NCBI GenBank assembly: GCA_015501585.1
Contig: JADNRY010000107.1
Location: 62,001 to 126,000, forward strand
DNA from: Rhodocollybia butyracea
Taxonomy: Eukaryota; Basidiomycota; Agaricomycetes; Agaricales; Omphalotaceae
DNA: 64,000 nucleotides
Direction: 5' to 3'
Part shown: one piece after another, positions 12,111 through 24,271 of the stretch
Numbering within the stretch: position 1 is the first letter of the stretch
How the letters are laid out: each line of letters begins with the position of its first letter
Notes under the pieces: generated by a model
Database searches by the model: none
Seen by the model: only the letters and a program-made list of their open reading frames with translations
What the model was told of the DNA's origin: nothing
Made by a program: the position numbers and the translations under genes

Positions 12111-13945
12111 CTTTGGTTCAGTAGATGGGTCTTCAAAGCTTCAAAATTCAAATATCGATCGATATCGATCATCTATCTTGAAGCCGAGTATCAAATCTCT
12201 TCTATCATGCCAAAACCTCTCCCCGTTGCCCGACTTACCACTTGAAGTTGAGGCATCTTTGAAGAGCTGCCAATCCGTGCACATGGCCAACTTCACTCAA
12301 TATTTAGCGCTTAGCGCTGGCGGTCGGCTTTGGACCTTTCTATTTACTTGAGAATTCGCTCACTAATCCTTAGTATCGTTCCCTACTGTTACCTTCCATG
12401 CATCCAATCCGGCCATCTTTTTCTACGCTTAGTCGTGTACTTCTTGCCTAGCTACATCCCATCTCTACGTGCCGGTTCTCACTTGGAAATGCACCTAGAT
12501 CGGCTGCCCGTTCACGCTAAATCGATGGGAGAAACAGCGAGTTCGAGACTCGCTTTCATATTTCCGTTATCGATCAAACTGCAACAATGTTCGGTTGGAT
12601 AAGATGGAGTCTTCAGAGTATAATGGAAGCCAAAACAGGGTACGTACATATGTCTGTCCTTTTTCGCTTTTGCGTTTTTCTGATATTGTTGAATCTTTGT
12701 CCATCAGCTAGCTATACGTGTCGTCGGATAGCCCATCTTTGCCGAAAGGAAAGTTCAAAAACTCCTCTCGTTTCAATCATCCCCGCCCATCATTCATCAT
12801 TATTGACCGGTCGACCCTTCGTTACCTGTGGCCCAATATATCGGTCGCCGACCCTCCCCGACCCCAGCTGTCTTCATCGGTCTTTCGCCGTATCCACCAA
12901 TTTTGGTATCGATGGCCGCCAAAGGATACGACATTCGTACCTTGTGCATGCGGCGTACATACCCATATGGCTCTTGCATAATGCCCTTTGACGCAATTTA
13001 AGTAAGTACCGTTTCATGATGAATATTGGGTGCTGACGGAACATTCTCTCCGTCATCCAATCCTTTACAAAGGGTCGTCATAGTCGTCGCTACTCCGTCA
13101 CTCGATTCGTCATTCTGTGAACCCCTTGAGGCATGGAGAGCTCATTTCGGGTGTTTTGCGCGCAGTATCACCAAACAATGCCATCGATACGAAACTTAGC
13201 ACTGAATACTGCCGTAGTTCAGAGGATTTTTCGGCGGAGATTGGTTGACAAAACACCGGATATTTTGAAGCAGTTTTGTAGTATCTTCAGGATATCGATT
13301 GCTATGTGTCTACTAGCAAGGTATCTCTACTAGCAAGGTATCTCTTTCCTTTGCCTTTTGATCTCACTCTGATTCTTAACAACCAGGATGGGAGCCGCTT
13401 ATGAAGCAACTGATGTGTTGGCCCTTATCGACAAATTCGTCACCCCTATCGACTTCAAATAGCTTCAGATCCATCATTTCGGTCATCTACAGGTCATCTA
13501 GTAGCCCGCATGGCTGACCATTCTGTACGATATATGGTTCAGATCTGGTTTACATTATGTATGCTCGTCCACTCGCCTCTCTAGGGGCTTCATCTATTCT
13601 AGTGTCTGATAATACCCCTAGTTTATTCCGGCTCAAAAGTTTTCAGCAAGCTTACGTCCTGGTTGCCACAACCGCGAGTGAGCATATACCTCCAATTGAA
13701 TCCCTTGTGCTTACTCACGGAAGCAAGTAAGCTCTCCGAAGAATGACATTCACCGCTAGTCGATTTACCGCATGAGTGTTCGGGAATTGAAAGAGTAAGT
13801 AATGGCAGCGCTCCACAGATTATCAAAGTTGATGCAGATGAACCAGTCGCTAGAATCGTAGACCTATTTATTAGCCCTTGCAGTGCAAATTCCAAGGCCC
13901 TTAAAGTGATCCTCCCTCTCAGATACCTCTTGCTGTACCCCTTCG
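12111..13945. other. Region without recognised genes, with a 17-bp tandem repeat
   Basis: Only short open frames, none with recognisable motifs. There is an exact tandem duplication of 17 bp at 13310-13326 and 13327-13343 (CTACTAGCAAGGTATCT twice). A palindromic ATCGATCGATATCGAT-type stretch lies near 12154-12169. The last part (about 13600-13945) is presumably the promoter of the FMN oxidase-like gene. Confidence 0.4.
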
Positions 13946-15552
13946 ATGTATCCTCTATCCATCTCTAATTCCTTCTTTCGGTTATCCCTCGTGATGACCG
14001 TCCTCCTTCCACTGTGCCTCTCAGTGGAGATCAACAGAGAAGGCCTTCCATACACTGGTCTGAATACTACAGACTGGGAAACGGGTGTTCTGCCCCCTCT
14101 AACTGATATGTGGTAAGTGAGGGCGGCTAGGTCATTATGTTTTGCTAGAATGAATTCCAGGGAGTTGAACGACTTTCAAATTGCTGCCAAAAACGTTCTA
14201 GCTGCCCGCTGGTACGGTATGTGCTCCCCCCAGCTCAATCGTTGTACATCGTTGAATGCTTCCTTGCCACGTAGCTTCCTATCGAACCGCCGCTTTGGAT
14301 CAGGTTACATACCAGGCAAACCTTAATATCTGGAAGAAGATCCGTCTGAACGGTTTTACTTTTCGTGATGTGTCGAATGTGAATCTCAAGTGTGTCTACC
14401 TGGCACTTGAACCGAAACGTTTTTTTGACATGATACTGACTTTTTAGTACCACTATCCTTGGATACAACTTTACTGTTCCGTTCTTTATTGCCCCAGCTG
14501 CTTATGCTGGTCATACTAATGAGTCTGCCGAGCTATCACTTGCTAGATCTGCGGGGAAGTTGGGGGCCCTCTACGTAGTACGTTTCTTCAACATCCTTTC
14601 TAGGCCCTCTTACCAGCGTTATCTCCAGCCTAGCATTGAATCTTCGAAGACGCTCCAACAAATAGCCGATGCAGGTTTTTCTAATCAGACTATGTTCCAT
14701 CAAGAATACGTCTGGTCGAACCGAACATTGCTGATAGAGCAATTGCGTCAAATCGAAGCCGCAGGCTACAAAGCTATATTCCTCACTGTAGACAAGTGAG
14801 TCTTGATCCTTCCTTTCGCATAGTTACTTCAGAAGCTCATCCTTACAGTACTGGAGTTAATGGTATACGCGTACAAGCCATGCGCCAAACAGGCCAACTT
14901 GATTCCGAGTTCGTAGTCTTTTTCCTCCCTTCCTGCTGACTAGGCAAAAAAAAAATATTCTTATTCATGTTCTCTTATAGCTCTGGCCATTCCGCCAGCT
15001 TCACTCTAGAAGCTCTCGCTGAAATCCGCAATCTCACAACACTTCCTATCGTCCCAAAAGGGATTAAGACCGCAGCAGATGCCAAAACCTGCCTTGATCT
15101 GGGATTCCCAGCTATCTATGTTTCCAACCATGGTGGTCGGGTTTTGGACGGGGTTCCCACCTCTGTCGAAATCCTTTTGGATATTCGTAGGCAATATCCA
15201 GAAGTATTCGAGCAGATGGAAGTGTACGCAGACGGAGGCGTTAGAAGTGCGAACCACGTCATCGCTCTTTTAGCTCTTGGCGCTAAAGCTGTCGGGCTCG
15301 GGAGGAGTCCGATATGGGCAAACATCTATGGCGAGGAAGGTGTGGATAGGATGCTTATGCTGTTACAAGTGGAACTTCAAACTTCGCTACAACTCATGGG
15401 CGAGGCAGATGTTCAAAACGTTGTTGGAAATACGTCCTATGTGAGTTGCTTTGCGTTTTATTGTATTTTTCCTTAACCAGTCCGCATTAGATAAATACCA
15501 AACAAGTGGAGGTGGACTATTTCGGTGTCAATTAATTTTGAGGAGTTGTTGA
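13946..15552 (+). CDS. Secreted FMN-dependent 2-hydroxyacid oxidase/dehydrogenase-like protein
   Basis: Eight exons give consistent phases: 13946-14112, 14161-14216, 14275-14389, 14448-14577, 14629-14795, 14849-14908, 14981-15440 and 15481-15552. The product is about 408 residues. It belongs to the L-lactate dehydrogenase/glycolate oxidase family (FMN TIM barrel). Visible family motifs are DFQIAAKNVLAARW near the N-terminus, VPFFIAPAAYAG, AAGYKAIFLTVD, LPIVPKGI with the FMN-contacting Lys, VSNHGGRVLDG with the catalytic His and substrate-binding Arg, YADGGVRS (FMN phosphate) and LGAKAVGLGRSP. The N-terminus (MYPLSISNS... then MTVLLPLCLS) is a plausible signal peptide; a second in-frame ATG at 13994 gives a tighter one. 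The segment after AIFLTVD is shorter than in plant glycolate oxidase. The expected reaction is oxidation of a 2-hydroxy acid, with O2 or another acceptor unknown. Secretion is unusual for this family. It lies 0.75 kb before a secreted GMC gene in the same orientation. Confidence 0.8.
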
Positions 15553-16064
15553 AGTGGCGAAGTTATTCACTGGCACGGACATCAAACTTTGACGCTTTTG
15601 TAGACTATTTTGTGGTCAAGAATCAATATTTAATGCCTAACGTTACGTGGGTTGGCGAGAGCATCAGGATGATGCTCCTCCAGGCTCTTTTCTCTTAAGC
15701 ACCTCTTCGCAGCACTTTTCAGCTTTCCGTTTTGATCTTCACACCATGACTCTGCCTAATCGCTCTTTATCTATCTGAGATTGTGGACATCACGCATTTG
15801 TATTTGAAAGCTATGAGATCCAAATAAATTGCAGTAAGATTTGTACAAGTGCGACCTTTGCATACTGTGTAATCCATAATCCGTACTCCTAGACCATCAG
15901 GCCACTGTAAGGACAGCAGGAAGAAGTAAAGAAGGGAGCAGAAAAGGAAGACAGCTCCTAACTTTGTTCTTCCCGACTCTCAATGTCGTCTCATGACTCT
16001 GCCAAGGCTAATCTCAGTCTCCCGTAGGCAGACTCAACCTCGGCAAGCAACCTTGATGACACCA

Positions 16065-16205
16065 CGGAAACTATAACCTTTAGGAGCTAGGTTTTTCCGC
16101 CAACTTGGCCTCAAGCTGTTTTGAAGGCAGTAACGTGCGGTGGTCATTAGACATAACGCCTGCTTGGAATTCAGTGTAAGCCGCTTCTCTCCTTCCGTTC
16201 TTCTT
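16065..16205 (+). promoter_or_regulatory. Upstream block shared by the two GMC genes
   Basis: The segment about 95-235 bp before the GMC copy 1 start matches about 21555-21695 before copy 2. Shared stretches include TATAACCTTTAGGAG, AGTAACGTGCG and TGGTCAT, with gaps between. Non-coding similarity retained at the same distance from both starts suggests the promoter was duplicated with the gene. No specific factor site is assigned. Confidence 0.4.
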
Positions 16206-16298
16206 TGCAGTTCTATTCTAAAGAAGGCTCCAAGGTGAGAAGATGATCTCGGTCTCATTTAAAAGCATTGGTGTTGCTGGAAAGTCCAGTACGCACGC

Positions 16299-18737
16299 AT
16301 GCGCCTCACATACTGCAACCCCTTCTTTGTGCTCTTTACTCTCGTTGGCCTCACTCAGGCCACTATTATCACTAATGACACTTCTATCCTCAAGAATGCG
16401 CCGTATGAATATATCATCATTGGCGGTGGCACCACTGCTCTCGCAGTTGCCAATCGCCTCTCTGTAAACCACTCTGTACTAGTGGTAGAGCGTGGGCCAG
16501 ACTTGGTCAACGATGAAATTATCAATGACCCGTTCGATTATGGAATGTGAGTTGTTACTGATAACTTGTATCAACTCAGTGTAATTCGTCCCATAAGGCC
16601 ATCACCATGTTTTTTACAAGTAGATCTCACTCCACAACTGGGTTCTAATGGCACTCGGATACTTCCATTCACTCAGTACGTATAGCCTACGGTTTAGTAA
16701 GGTCAGGTGTATACTCAACATTACACAGTGGGAGTTGCCTTGGGGGAGGTTCCTCGATTAATGCTATGATAGGATCTAGACCAACATTCGCTGGTATGAG
16801 TGCAGTCGAAGCACTCGGAAATCCAGGGTGGGGATGGAATGATTTCCTACCGTATGTGTATCTGCCGTTGTTCATAGACTACGTATGCTGACCTGCATCC
16901 GGTTCTGTTTGCAGATTCATGCAAAAATCCGAAACCTTTCACCCGCCCAATCCCAGTCAACTCGCCGGAGGCGCAAACTATCTTGCAGTAGTACACGGGT
17001 TTGAAGGTCCTGTAGAGGTCTCGTTTTCTCAACCGTTCTTGGCTCCAGCATTTCAAAATGCTGCGAAAAACACCACTCAGACTATTTTCAACGGTGCAGT
17101 GGCTTTGTCCCCCGATATGGGTGATGGTTTCTCGGGAGGTAAGGTCACGCCTCCAGTATGCCGCTGGGTCATTTTATTGATGCGGCATAGGACACTATTC
17201 GAGCTATTACTTCCATATTCACTTCAATGAAACCCTGCAAGTTGATAGACGGTCTTCGTCTGCCTGGTCCTATCTGTACCCCCAAACGCAACAAAGGCCG
17301 GGACTTACAGTCCTTACGGGGCATTTAGTAGACACTATCTTGACGTCTCACGGGACTGATGGTAATATCACCGCAACGGGAGTGCTTGTAGAACCCATCA
17401 GTGGAGGAACAGCATTAACGTTCAATGCCTCGAGGGAGGTCGTTCTTTCCGCCGGGGCACTGTATGTGAGTTTTCTAGACTTCTATCTCTCGAAGCCTCG
17501 GTTTACAGAATCTCTGCCCGCAAAGTCTCCAACAATCCTTCAACGCAGTGGAATCGGCAACGCAACGTACGTTCCATTACATCGTGAAACGCTTATTCCC
17601 ATATCTTTTATCTAGATTCTTACAAACTCTCGGGATTAAATCAATCCTTGACCTTCCAGGTGTAGGGGCCAAGTAAGGCAAACCCCCTTCTTTATACTTT
17701 TTCGCGTTGCTTGACTAGAATATAAAGCTTCCAAGATCAGACTCTACTAACTAACGTGTCTTTTCCTTTATCGCCTTCCGCAAACACAACGAACATCACA
17801 GCCGGCGGTCTTAATCTGCTTGGACTGGTGATAACTCATCCCACCGCTATCGACACCTTGGGGCCCAACGGCAAGTGCCAGTGTACTTCAGTTGAAGCGT
17901 TTCTCAATTCAACTACCTGTAGGTACTATCACAATGGATAGTATGCTGCGGAACATCTCTGCCGAGCATGCTTTGTCAGTGGGCGGAGTTGTAAACGCTG
18001 AGGCTTTCACTACCCATGCTACTCTCACTGCAGACGCATACCAAATCGATCGTAAGTTATGCCTCTGTGCTCGGAGCCTTCAGATCCAATCATTTGTTCC
18101 AGATCCGTTCATAGAAATTTTCTACACGCCTGGTGCCAAGGTACTTGAGGTATGGGCCCAGTCGATCCTGCCTCTCTCTCGCGGAACAGTCCGTATCAAC
18201 ACTACTGACCCCTCTGCCGATCCCGTCATCGATGCCCAATATTTCACTACCGAAGTCGACATAGAGGTCATGGTTGCTGCTGCAAGGAGGATTTCGAGCA
18301 TTGCAGTAACGCCACCTTTCAGTGACTTGCTCACTCCGACAGCGTTGGAAGAATCGGGTGTACCACAGGTAGGAGCAACAGACGAAGAAGTTAGACAGTG
18401 GGTTTTATCGACGTAAGTGGGCTACTATGCTATAGGATGAATACTAACGTGCGCCGATTTATCCAGATATACCCCCGGAATTCATGCAATCGCGAGTAAC
18501 TCAATGATGCCGCGGGAGCTGGGTGGCGTCGTCTCTCCTCAGCTCCTCGTATATGGTACGCATATCCTTTGGTTTATAGATATTCTTTTGCCTGATTTTT
18601 GCATAGGAACATCGAACCTAAGGATCGCAGATGCATCAATCGTCCCACTGAGCGTATTCCCGCATACGACATTGGGGTTATACGGGGTGGCGGAAAAGGC
18701 TGCAGATATGATTTTGCAGGCGGCAGAGAATACTTGA
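16299..18737 (+). CDS. GMC oxidoreductase (aryl-alcohol oxidase/choline dehydrogenase-like), copy 1
   Basis: About 620 residues over roughly twelve exons. It begins with a signal peptide (MRLTYCNPFFVLFTLVGLTQ), so it is probably secreted. The FAD-binding fold follows: YIIIGGGTTALAVANRLS and VLVVERGPDL. GMC signature regions are HGSCLGGGSSINAMIGSRPT, NPGWGWNDFLP and NASREVVLSAGAL. The C-terminal part has GIHAIASNSMMPRELGG, NLRIADASIVPLSVFPHTT and a final helix GVAEKAADMILQA. The two His at HAIASNS and FPHTT fall where aryl-alcohol oxidase has its catalytic pair. Many N-glycosylation sequons are present (NDT, NTT, NAS, NIT). Family knowledge: FAD-dependent oxidation of alcohols or sugars, often releasing H2O2 in wood and litter decay. 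The exact substrate is not deducible. Two introns (about 17883-17922 and others) were placed by comparison with copy 2. Confidence 0.85.
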
Positions 18738-21554
18738 TCATAGGAGACTCTGTTAGCTTAACCTGGTTTTGTATAGACTGTCCTTGGATTTTAGGAGCGA
18801 ACGTTGATTAAATCGCTGAATTAGCAAGAGAGCAGTCATGTAAGCTGAGCTCTACTCAGCCACGACGGCCTTGCAGAGTTGGACGTACGGCAAGATCTTC
18901 GAAATTTATCTCGTCAAGACACAAGGCAGGCGCCTTGAGGCTCGGCAATATACTAATCTTCCGAAGTGCAGGTTATAAAACAAGGACAGTTAAATCCGAT
19001 TCAAACTATGCCCTCATTGGCTCTACGAAAGGGTTTGCCCGAAGGCCGACTTTTTCCAGCGATAAATCACTCTAAACTAAAATGGCCAACGCTACGAACG
19101 CACATGAGATTCCACCGATTCAGCGGAAGTTCATTTTTGAGAGATTTACACTTCAAACCATGAACGACACCCATCTGTAACGCTGGGCGGTAAACACTAA
19201 AGAATCACCATGTTCCATCCACTAAAACCATATAAACCATCCTCGGCTTCCTTGGACAGGCGCAAAAAATCCACATCAACCTTCGAAAACATACTCACCT
19301 GAAGAACAGCACTGCAGCTTGGCTCGATTGAGATTCGGAGTGTCAGTTGATGCTCTGTCTACCTCTCTGAAACCAACATGGTAGATTCCAGATGAAGTGG
19401 CTCAACCGGGCAAAACGAACAAAGGACTACGCATATTCTGGCGGTGGATAGAGCGCTGAAGGTCGGATCTGACGCTTGCCTATCCTTCAGCGAAGAGAGT
19501 CCTCGAGGATATTGGGAAAGAACTCATATTCTTGTGTTGGATGGAGCCACGTTTGACGAATGTCTGTTCTTCTGCCAAGATACAACTCGGAGATATTAGG
19601 AATAAACTTAGGCTCGAATGAAACCAACGACGGCAAGAACTTCTAACGAAGTAGGTCCGGAGTAAAGAGCTCCCAAAGGTGACGCTGTTGTGGTGACCGA
19701 TATGACATTGTTTAAATATATTTGAGAGCTTCCAACATGAGTTTGTAAGAAACGGAACACCAATGCAGTAAGATAAGATAATTGTGTCAACATAGCGAGA
19801 GGTGGATCGAAATCTTCGCTGAACAGCGATGGAACTAGAGGAACGAGGTTTTTTGATGAGGAGGGCCCAGGGAACGCAAGGTAAGATGATTTGGAAAAAG
19901 GGGAAGAAGCAGCCACATGAGCCGTCAGAAGGTCGCTGAATTCAACAGACAAATTCGAGGAACTAGAGACCTTGTTGCATGTCGACAACTTGTTTCCTAT
20001 AATCGCACGAGTGAAATTACCATGCGTGCTCAGTGGAATAAACACAAACGCACGCACAAGGACCTGCATTAAGCTGCGGGTTATGTCGGGATGCGAAAAA
20101 TCCAGAACTCTGTATGGTGGGCGGAATTGTTTTGTCAAAAGAGGAAGTCATGGGAAGAGGAAAGGTATGAGAATGTCAGACGGAGAAATCATTGAGAGCT
20201 TACGAAAACAGCCTCACAAAACTCAAAGGAACGCGTCCAAGCGTCCAGACGTCCAAGCTTTAGATCTTCGAATGAATGTCGTAGTGTCTCAGCCCGAACG
20301 AAAGACTCTGGAGTAGAAACATAGATTAACACCCGTAACCATATGGAGGGAGCAAACAGAACTTACCGAATGCATATGACGCCCAAGCTGCCACAGTCGT
20401 TTGTCTGTCACCAAAAGGAGTCGCGTGTTCTCCAGCTTGACGCCACAGCAAATATCAGGTCCAGTACCTCGTATATTTGGCGCATATGCCCAGCGAAAAA
20501 GACCTATCATGAGGGAAATCAATCGATGATATCTAAATCAGTGGTACCGGTAAAGACGAACCGTTTTGCCTAACGACATGAAGAAAGATTCTTCCAGAGT
20601 TTTTTCTGTTTGAGACGAAATTTCTTCCAATTTCCCTTCGCAAACTCGTGATAGAAACGTCTTCTTCCTCAACTAATGAGGTACGAGCAGTGTCCTTCAA
20701 GTGAAAACATCTTTGAAATCTGAAGAACGACTTCCAGAGAGGCTTGAGCTCGTTGAGGGTCATTTGGTGTCACCGGTAGGCAGGTTGGCCTATCTAACAG
20801 GATCAGTGACTAAATCAAAGCAATGACCGGGCCACGCACCGTTAAGAGGCCATAGTAGTAGACCAACAGCAGAAGAAGACTCAAAAGTAGTCTGAATGTT
20901 CTTCGTATCTGAATGAGTCTCCTCCCTCATCGCTTCTTCTCAGGAACCCGACGGTAATTATGATATCACCGTATTCAAGGTTATCATAGCATCCATTTCT
21001 GGCCACGAATAGATGAAAAAGAGATCCTTGCTTTCTATGGGGAAAAAATGGGCATCGATGATGGGAGATGAAAGAAAAGGTCCAAATTTAAAAACCTTAA
21101 ATTTCACGGTCACGTGATGTCTGGGCTGTTGTTGTTGTTGTTGTTGCTCCGTTCCTCAATGACAAGTACACAGATAGCAATAATTATGTCCTGCCATGCA
21201 TAAAGAAAAGAAAACTTTCATGCGGCTTGCGAGTTAGACCCACCATTGGTATCCTACAGCGCTTGGATTTGAACAACCAAGTGAGCGAAATAGAAGAGTC
21301 AAAGCTGCCAGTTGTATCGATTAATCGATTAATGCCCAAGTTCATTTTGAGTTCATTACACTGTCCATGCTTATGCTACTAGTGGGAGGGTACGATACGC
21401 CTCCCTGCACCATCCGAGTGCTTCTTCAATGGAGTATAACATTCAATCAAATGACTGAGTGTGCTGTCGAGGAAAGCCAGTCGACCAATTTAGGTATCCT
21501 ATATCCTTCCCAACAGCTCTTTTTGCTGCGCAGACCTTCCTTGAAATCCACGAA
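18738..21554. other. Spacer between the GMC copies
   Basis: 2.8 kb without a recognised gene except the weak minus-strand frame described separately. Contains a (TTG)6 microsatellite at 21129-21146. The last part is the copy 2 promoter. Confidence 0.4.
19608..20138 (-). CDS. Uncharacterised open frame
   Basis: A 176-codon minus-strand frame starting MTKQFRPPYRVLDFSHPDIT, rich in Ser, Leu and Pro, without a recognisable domain. A second minus-strand frame upstream (around 20290-20522, containing YAPNIRGTGPDICCGVKLEN) could belong to the same gene through introns, but I could not fix a splice structure. It may be non-coding. Confidence 0.25.
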   Translation of the reverse strand: MTKQFRPPYRVLDFSHPDITRSLMQVLVRAFVFIPLSTHGNFTRAIIGNKLSTCNKVSSSSNLSVEFSDLLTAHVAASSPFSKSSYLAFPGPSSSKNLVPLVPSLFSEDFDPPLAMLTQLSYLTALVFRFLQTHVGSSQIYLNNVISVTTTASPLGALYSGPTSLEVLAVVGFIRA

Positions 21555-21695
21555 ATATAACCTTTAGGAGATAGGTTCTCTGCCAGCCCGCGCTTTGGTG
21601 GTTCTGAAGGAAGTAACGTGCGTTGGTCATAGGATGTAACTAACCCATGATAGGAGTTCCGTAAAATATCTGCTTCTCTCCTCAATCTCTGGATC
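21555..21695 (+). promoter_or_regulatory. Upstream block shared by the two GMC genes, second copy
   Basis: Counterpart of 16065-16205. It keeps TATAACCTTTAGGAG, AAGTAACGTGCGTTGGTCAT and a TTCTCTCCT run, 140-280 bp before the copy 2 start codon. Confidence 0.4.
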
Positions 21696-21833
21696 CGGCG
21701 CTCATGCCGTGCGGAAGATTCTTCCTTCCTTCCTTCTTTGCAATTTTTGTTTTCCGCGGCTCCCTGGTGAGATCGTGATCTGGAAATCTCTTAAAAACGC
21801 TGGTTCCGCTAGGAAGTCTACTACGAACGCGGT

Positions 21834-24271
21834 ATGCGCCTCACATATCCTAACCCCATCCTTGTTCTCTTTGCGATTACTAGCCTCACTCGGGGCACTA
21901 TTATCACGAACGATACTTCCATCCTCGAGAATTCATCGTATGAATATATCATCATTGGCGGTGGCACCACTGCTCTCGCAGTTGCCAATCGTCTCTCTGC
22001 AAACCACTCCGTGCTGGTGGTAGAGCGTGGGCCGGACTTAGTCAACAATGAAGTGGTCAATGACCCATTCATGTTTGGAATGTGAGGGTTTCTTCTACAA
22101 TATGCTTGTACCAACTCGTGTAATTTGGCAGGCCATCTCCGTGTTTTTTTCAAGTAAATCTCGCTCCACAGCTGGGTTCCAATGATACAAAGATGATTCC
22201 ATACACTCAGTGCGTGTACTCTTGTTAGAAGGTCATCTGCGTTCTTACCCAACGTCATACAGTGGAAGCTGCCTTGGTGGAGGATCTTCGATTAATTCTA
22301 TGATAGGATCAAGACCAACATATGCTGGTATGAGCGCGGTCGAAGCCCTTGGAAACCCAGGGTGGGGATGGAACGATTTCCTGCCGTAAGTCCATCCGCA
22401 GTGCTTCATCGCCTATGTATGCCCGCAACCCATTGTATTTACAGTTTCATGCAAAAATCCGAAACCTTCCATCCGCCCAATCCCACTCAACATGCCGAGG
22501 GCGCAAACTATCTTGCGGCAGTGCACGGGTTTGAAGGACCCGTTGGAGTCTCATTTCTTCAGCCCTTCCTGGCTCCAACATTCCAGAATGCTGCTAAAAA
22601 TACCACTCATACCGTTTTCGACGGTACAGTGGCCTTGTCCCCCGATATGGGTGATGGGTTCTCTGGAGGTAAGGTCATGCTTTGGGTAGGTGGCCAGTTC
22701 ATGTGATTGACGCAGTCCAGGACATTATGCGAGCTATTACTACCATATTCACTTCAATGAAAGCTTGCAAGTTGATAGACGATCTTCATCAGCCTGGTCT
22801 TATTTGTATCCTCAGACACAACAAAGACCAGGGCTTACGGTTCTTACAGGGCATTTAGTAGATACTATCATGACGTCTCACGGTACTGATGGTAATATCA
22901 CCGCAACGGGAGTGCTTGTAGAACCCATCAGTGGAGGAACGGCATTAGCGTTCAATGCCTCGAGGGAGGTCATCCTTTCCGCCGGGGTATTGTATGTGAG
23001 TTACCTAGACTTCTTTCCTCTCGAAACATGTTGTTTACAAATTCCCTTTCTGTAAATCTGTAAAGTCTCCAACGATTCTTCAACGTAGTGGAATCGGCAA
23101 CGCGACGTATTGCTATTTCTTTATTGAAATGCGTTCTCTCACGCCTGTCGTTTAGATTCTTACAGAGTCTCGGAATTGAACCAGTCCTTGACCTTCCAGG
23201 TGTCGGTGCTAAGTAAGGCAAACCCTCTTGATACTTTTTAGACGTTGCTTGACCAGAATTTATAGCTTCCAGGATCAGGCTTTACTGATCAATGCGACTT
23301 TCCCTTTGTCGCCTTCCGCAAACATAACGAACGTTACAGCAGATGGTGTTACATTGCTTGGGCTTGTAATAACTCATCCCACAACCATTGATGCTTTAGG
23401 GCCTAATGGCAAGTCCCACTGTACCTCAGTCGTAGAGTTTCTTATTTGAATAATCTGTAGGTACCAGCGCTTTTGATAGTATGTTAAGAAACATCTCCAC
23501 CGAGCATGCACTCTCAGTAGGTGGGGTCATAACCGCTGAGACTTTGACTACACAAGCTGCTCTCATTGCAGACGCATACCAAATTGATCGTACGCCACCT
23601 CCTTTGTGTAAACCTTCCCATTTAACAATGTCTTTCAGACCCACTCATGGAGCTTTTCTACACGCCGGGTGCCACAATGCTTGAGATATGGGCCCAATCG
23701 GTCCTTCCTCTCTCTCGTGGAACCATTCGCATCAACACTACTAATCCCGCAGCTGACCCCGTTGCCGATCCCCAATATCTTAGTGCAGAAGTCGACTTGG
23801 ACGTCATGGTGGCTGCTGCAAGGAGGATGTCGAGCATGGCGGTAACGCCGCCTTTCAGCGACTTGCTCACTCCGACAGCGTTGGAAGAATCTGGTGTACC
23901 ACCAGTAGGAGCAACAGACGAAGAAGTGAGACAGTGGGTGCTATCGACGTAAGTGGGCCACTATGCTATAGTCTGAATACTAATATGCGTGTACTAGATA
24001 TATTGCCGGACTTCACGGTGTTGCAAGTAACTCTATGATGCCTCGAGAACTGGGTGGGGTTGTCTCTCCTCAGCTCCTTGTATACGGTACGCCTATTTTT
24101 AAGCCTGTAGATATAAACATTTGTCTGATAATATACCTAGGAACAACGAATCTCAGGATCGCAGACGCATCGATTGTTCCACTGAGTGTGTTCCCACATA
24201 CAACATTGGGGTTGTACGGGGTGGCGGAAAAGGCCGCAGACATGATTTTACAAGCAGCAGAGAGTACATGA
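21834..24271 (+). CDS. GMC oxidoreductase (aryl-alcohol oxidase/choline dehydrogenase-like), copy 2
   Basis: Tandem paralogue of the gene at 16299 with the same exon layout and about the same length. Signal peptide MRLTYPNPILVLFAITSLTR. FAD motif YIIIGGGTTALAVANRLS is identical to copy 1. Further motifs are HGSCLGGGSSINSMIGSRPT, NPGWGWNDFLP, GLHGVASNSMMPRELGG and NLRIADASIVPLSVFPHTT, so both candidate catalytic His are kept. All exons read through when spliced like copy 1; an apparent stop in the exon near 23440 lies inside the predicted intron (GTACCTCAG to CTGTAG, about 23422-23460). Differences cluster in the middle of the protein (substrate domain, e.g. SFSQPFLAPA against SFLQPFLAPT) and in sequons, compatible with mild divergence after duplication. 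Likely a secreted alcohol-type oxidase. Confidence 0.85.

Noticed and set aside
19608..20522. A gene assembled from minus-strand frames at 19608-20138 and 20289-20522
   Set aside because: No splice pair joins them in frame with confidence; only the longer frame is listed, with low confidence.
23422..23460. An apparent stop codon interrupting GMC copy 2
   Set aside because: It falls inside a predicted intron at the same place as in copy 1, and removing it gives a continuous alignment.
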